Shown piece by piece: positions 63,458 through 64,000 of a stretch of DNA of 64,000 bases. A program made the translations under genes and the position numbers. Origin of the DNA: a bacterium (lineage in GTDB: Bacteria; Pseudomonadota; Alphaproteobacteria; Rhizobiales; Aestuariivirgaceae); assembly GCA_022842165.1 (NCBI GenBank), contig JALHQC010000003.1, positions 1 through 64,000 on the forward strand, in the 5' to 3' direction. The notes beneath the pieces were generated by a model that was not told the DNA's origin, ran no database searches, and was given only the letters and a program-made list of their open reading frames with translations. Numbering within the stretch: position 1 is the first letter of the stretch; every line of letters starts with the position of its first letter.

Positions 63458-64000
63458 ATGAGAAAGCTCCTCTGGCTATCCGCCTTCTGTCTGTGCCCGG
63501 CAGCAGCAGTGGCTGCGGACTACTCAAGCGCCTATACGCCGTTCGACCTCGGGAAGTGCGAGCTGATCGAGAGGGGCGATCAGTATGTCTATGCCGGCAC
63601 ATGGTCCTGTCCCGGCTACAAGGGGATCGACATCATACAGTCGAGTTCGGACGACCGGAGCTTTGCGGCATTCGGCAAGAATGGCGCCCGGCACTGCGCC
63701 ATCAGGAAGACCTTCTCGCGCTTCAGCACGGCCCTGAGCCCGGTGGAATGGCGGCTGAAGGACGGGGTGCCCATCGCCGCCATTGAGCGCTGGCGGGTGA
63801 GCACGGATGACGGGGGCGGTACCGAGACCTGGCTGGTCGTCAATGCGCTGCGGCAAAACGACTCCTGCCACATGCATTATGTGGCGGGATCATACCCCGA
63901 TGCCAATGATGCCGCCCGGCGCGCGGCAGACGATCTGGCCGAGGGCTTCAATTGCGAAAGCGATGTTCCCACTGTCGATTCAACCGTCGGCGGCCCTGAT
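63458..64000 (+). CDS. Secreted cysteine-containing protein, C-terminus off the window
   Basis: 181 codons from ATG 63458 to the right edge, without a stop. A signal peptide (RKLLWLSAFCLCPAAAVAA, cut near residue 20) leads a mature domain with Cys at GKCEL, WSCPG, RHCAI, DSCHM and FNCES. The spacing could allow two disulfides in the periplasm. The MHYVAGSYPDAND stretch and Asp/Ala-rich helix follow. I do not recognise the family. It is divergent from ppa across 41 bases. Confidence 0.7.
   Translation, partial: MRKLLWLSAFCLCPAAAVAADYSSAYTPFDLGKCELIERGDQYVYAGTWSCPGYKGIDIIQSSSDDRSFAAFGKNGARHCAIRKTFSRFSTALSPVEWRLKDGVPIAAIERWRVSTDDGGGTETWLVVNALRQNDSCHMHYVAGSYPDANDAARRAADDLAEGFNCESDVPTVDSTVGGPD

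Overview
The window reads as one contiguous stretch of chromosome from a GC-rich, Gram-negative alphaproteobacterium, most likely of the Hyphomicrobiales (Rhizobiales). The signs are a rhizobial-type glycerol ABC transporter operon, KDO synthesis (kdsD), outer-membrane and TRAP-transporter genes, a full CtrA-type TTAA-N7-TTAA box, and short palindromic intergenic repeats. I see no prophage, plasmid replication genes, insertion sequence, rRNA or CRISPR array. The species cannot be named from sequence alone.

Layout. 1-12.2 kb: partial ureohydrolase, an unusual membrane histidine kinase, ferrochelatase, an SPFH/NfeD pair, kdsD, a beta-barrel protein, an alpha/beta hydrolase, galU/galE, a lytic transglycosylase, and an SGNH-fold protein without its catalytic residues. 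12.2-22.1 kb: a complete glycerol regulon. The ABC importer glpVSTPQU runs leftward; glpR-glpD-glpK run rightward from the same control region. 22.1-29.0 kb: gltD and gltB, separated by an AT-richer orphan gene. 29.0-30.0 kb: about 1 kb with no convincing gene but several inverted repeats. 30.0-32.1 kb: a sulfide/persulfide module (TauE/SafE, rhodanese, Blh/ETHE1-like hydrolase) around a tandem operator. 32.2-35.5 kb: an EamA transporter, then a bufferin-type copper RiPP cluster (bufA1, DUF692/MNIO, DUF2063, DoxX). 35.5-39.9 kb: an amidotransferase, a PAS histidine kinase with its response regulator, and a multi-pass membrane protein.

40.0-46.6 kb is the most interesting region. It holds an SGNH-like membrane-anchored protein, an MBOAT acyltransferase, a class II synthetase-like amino acid:[carrier protein] ligase, a phosphopantetheinyl carrier protein and a REC-PAS-GGDEF-EAL regulator in a tight unidirectional row. 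The first four match the logic of the Gram-positive Dlt system (DltD, DltB, DltA, DltC), with an aminoacyl-tRNA-synthetase paralogue in place of the adenylation enzyme DltA. I propose a Dlt-like pathway that esterifies an envelope polymer with glycine or alanine. This is inference from gene content and motifs.

46.6-64.0 kb: an NTF2-like exported protein, a secreted protein behind the CtrA box, a TRAP transporter (dctPQM), an exonuclease/ATP-dependent DNA ligase pair, an acetamidase-family enzyme, a DUF4126 protein, a polyamine pair (acetylpolyamine amidohydrolase and copper amine oxidase), a diguanylate cyclase, tRNA-Ala(CGC), yggT-DUF167-folD, a GAF-PAS-phosphoribosyltransferase fusion, inorganic pyrophosphatase, and a truncated secreted protein at the right edge.
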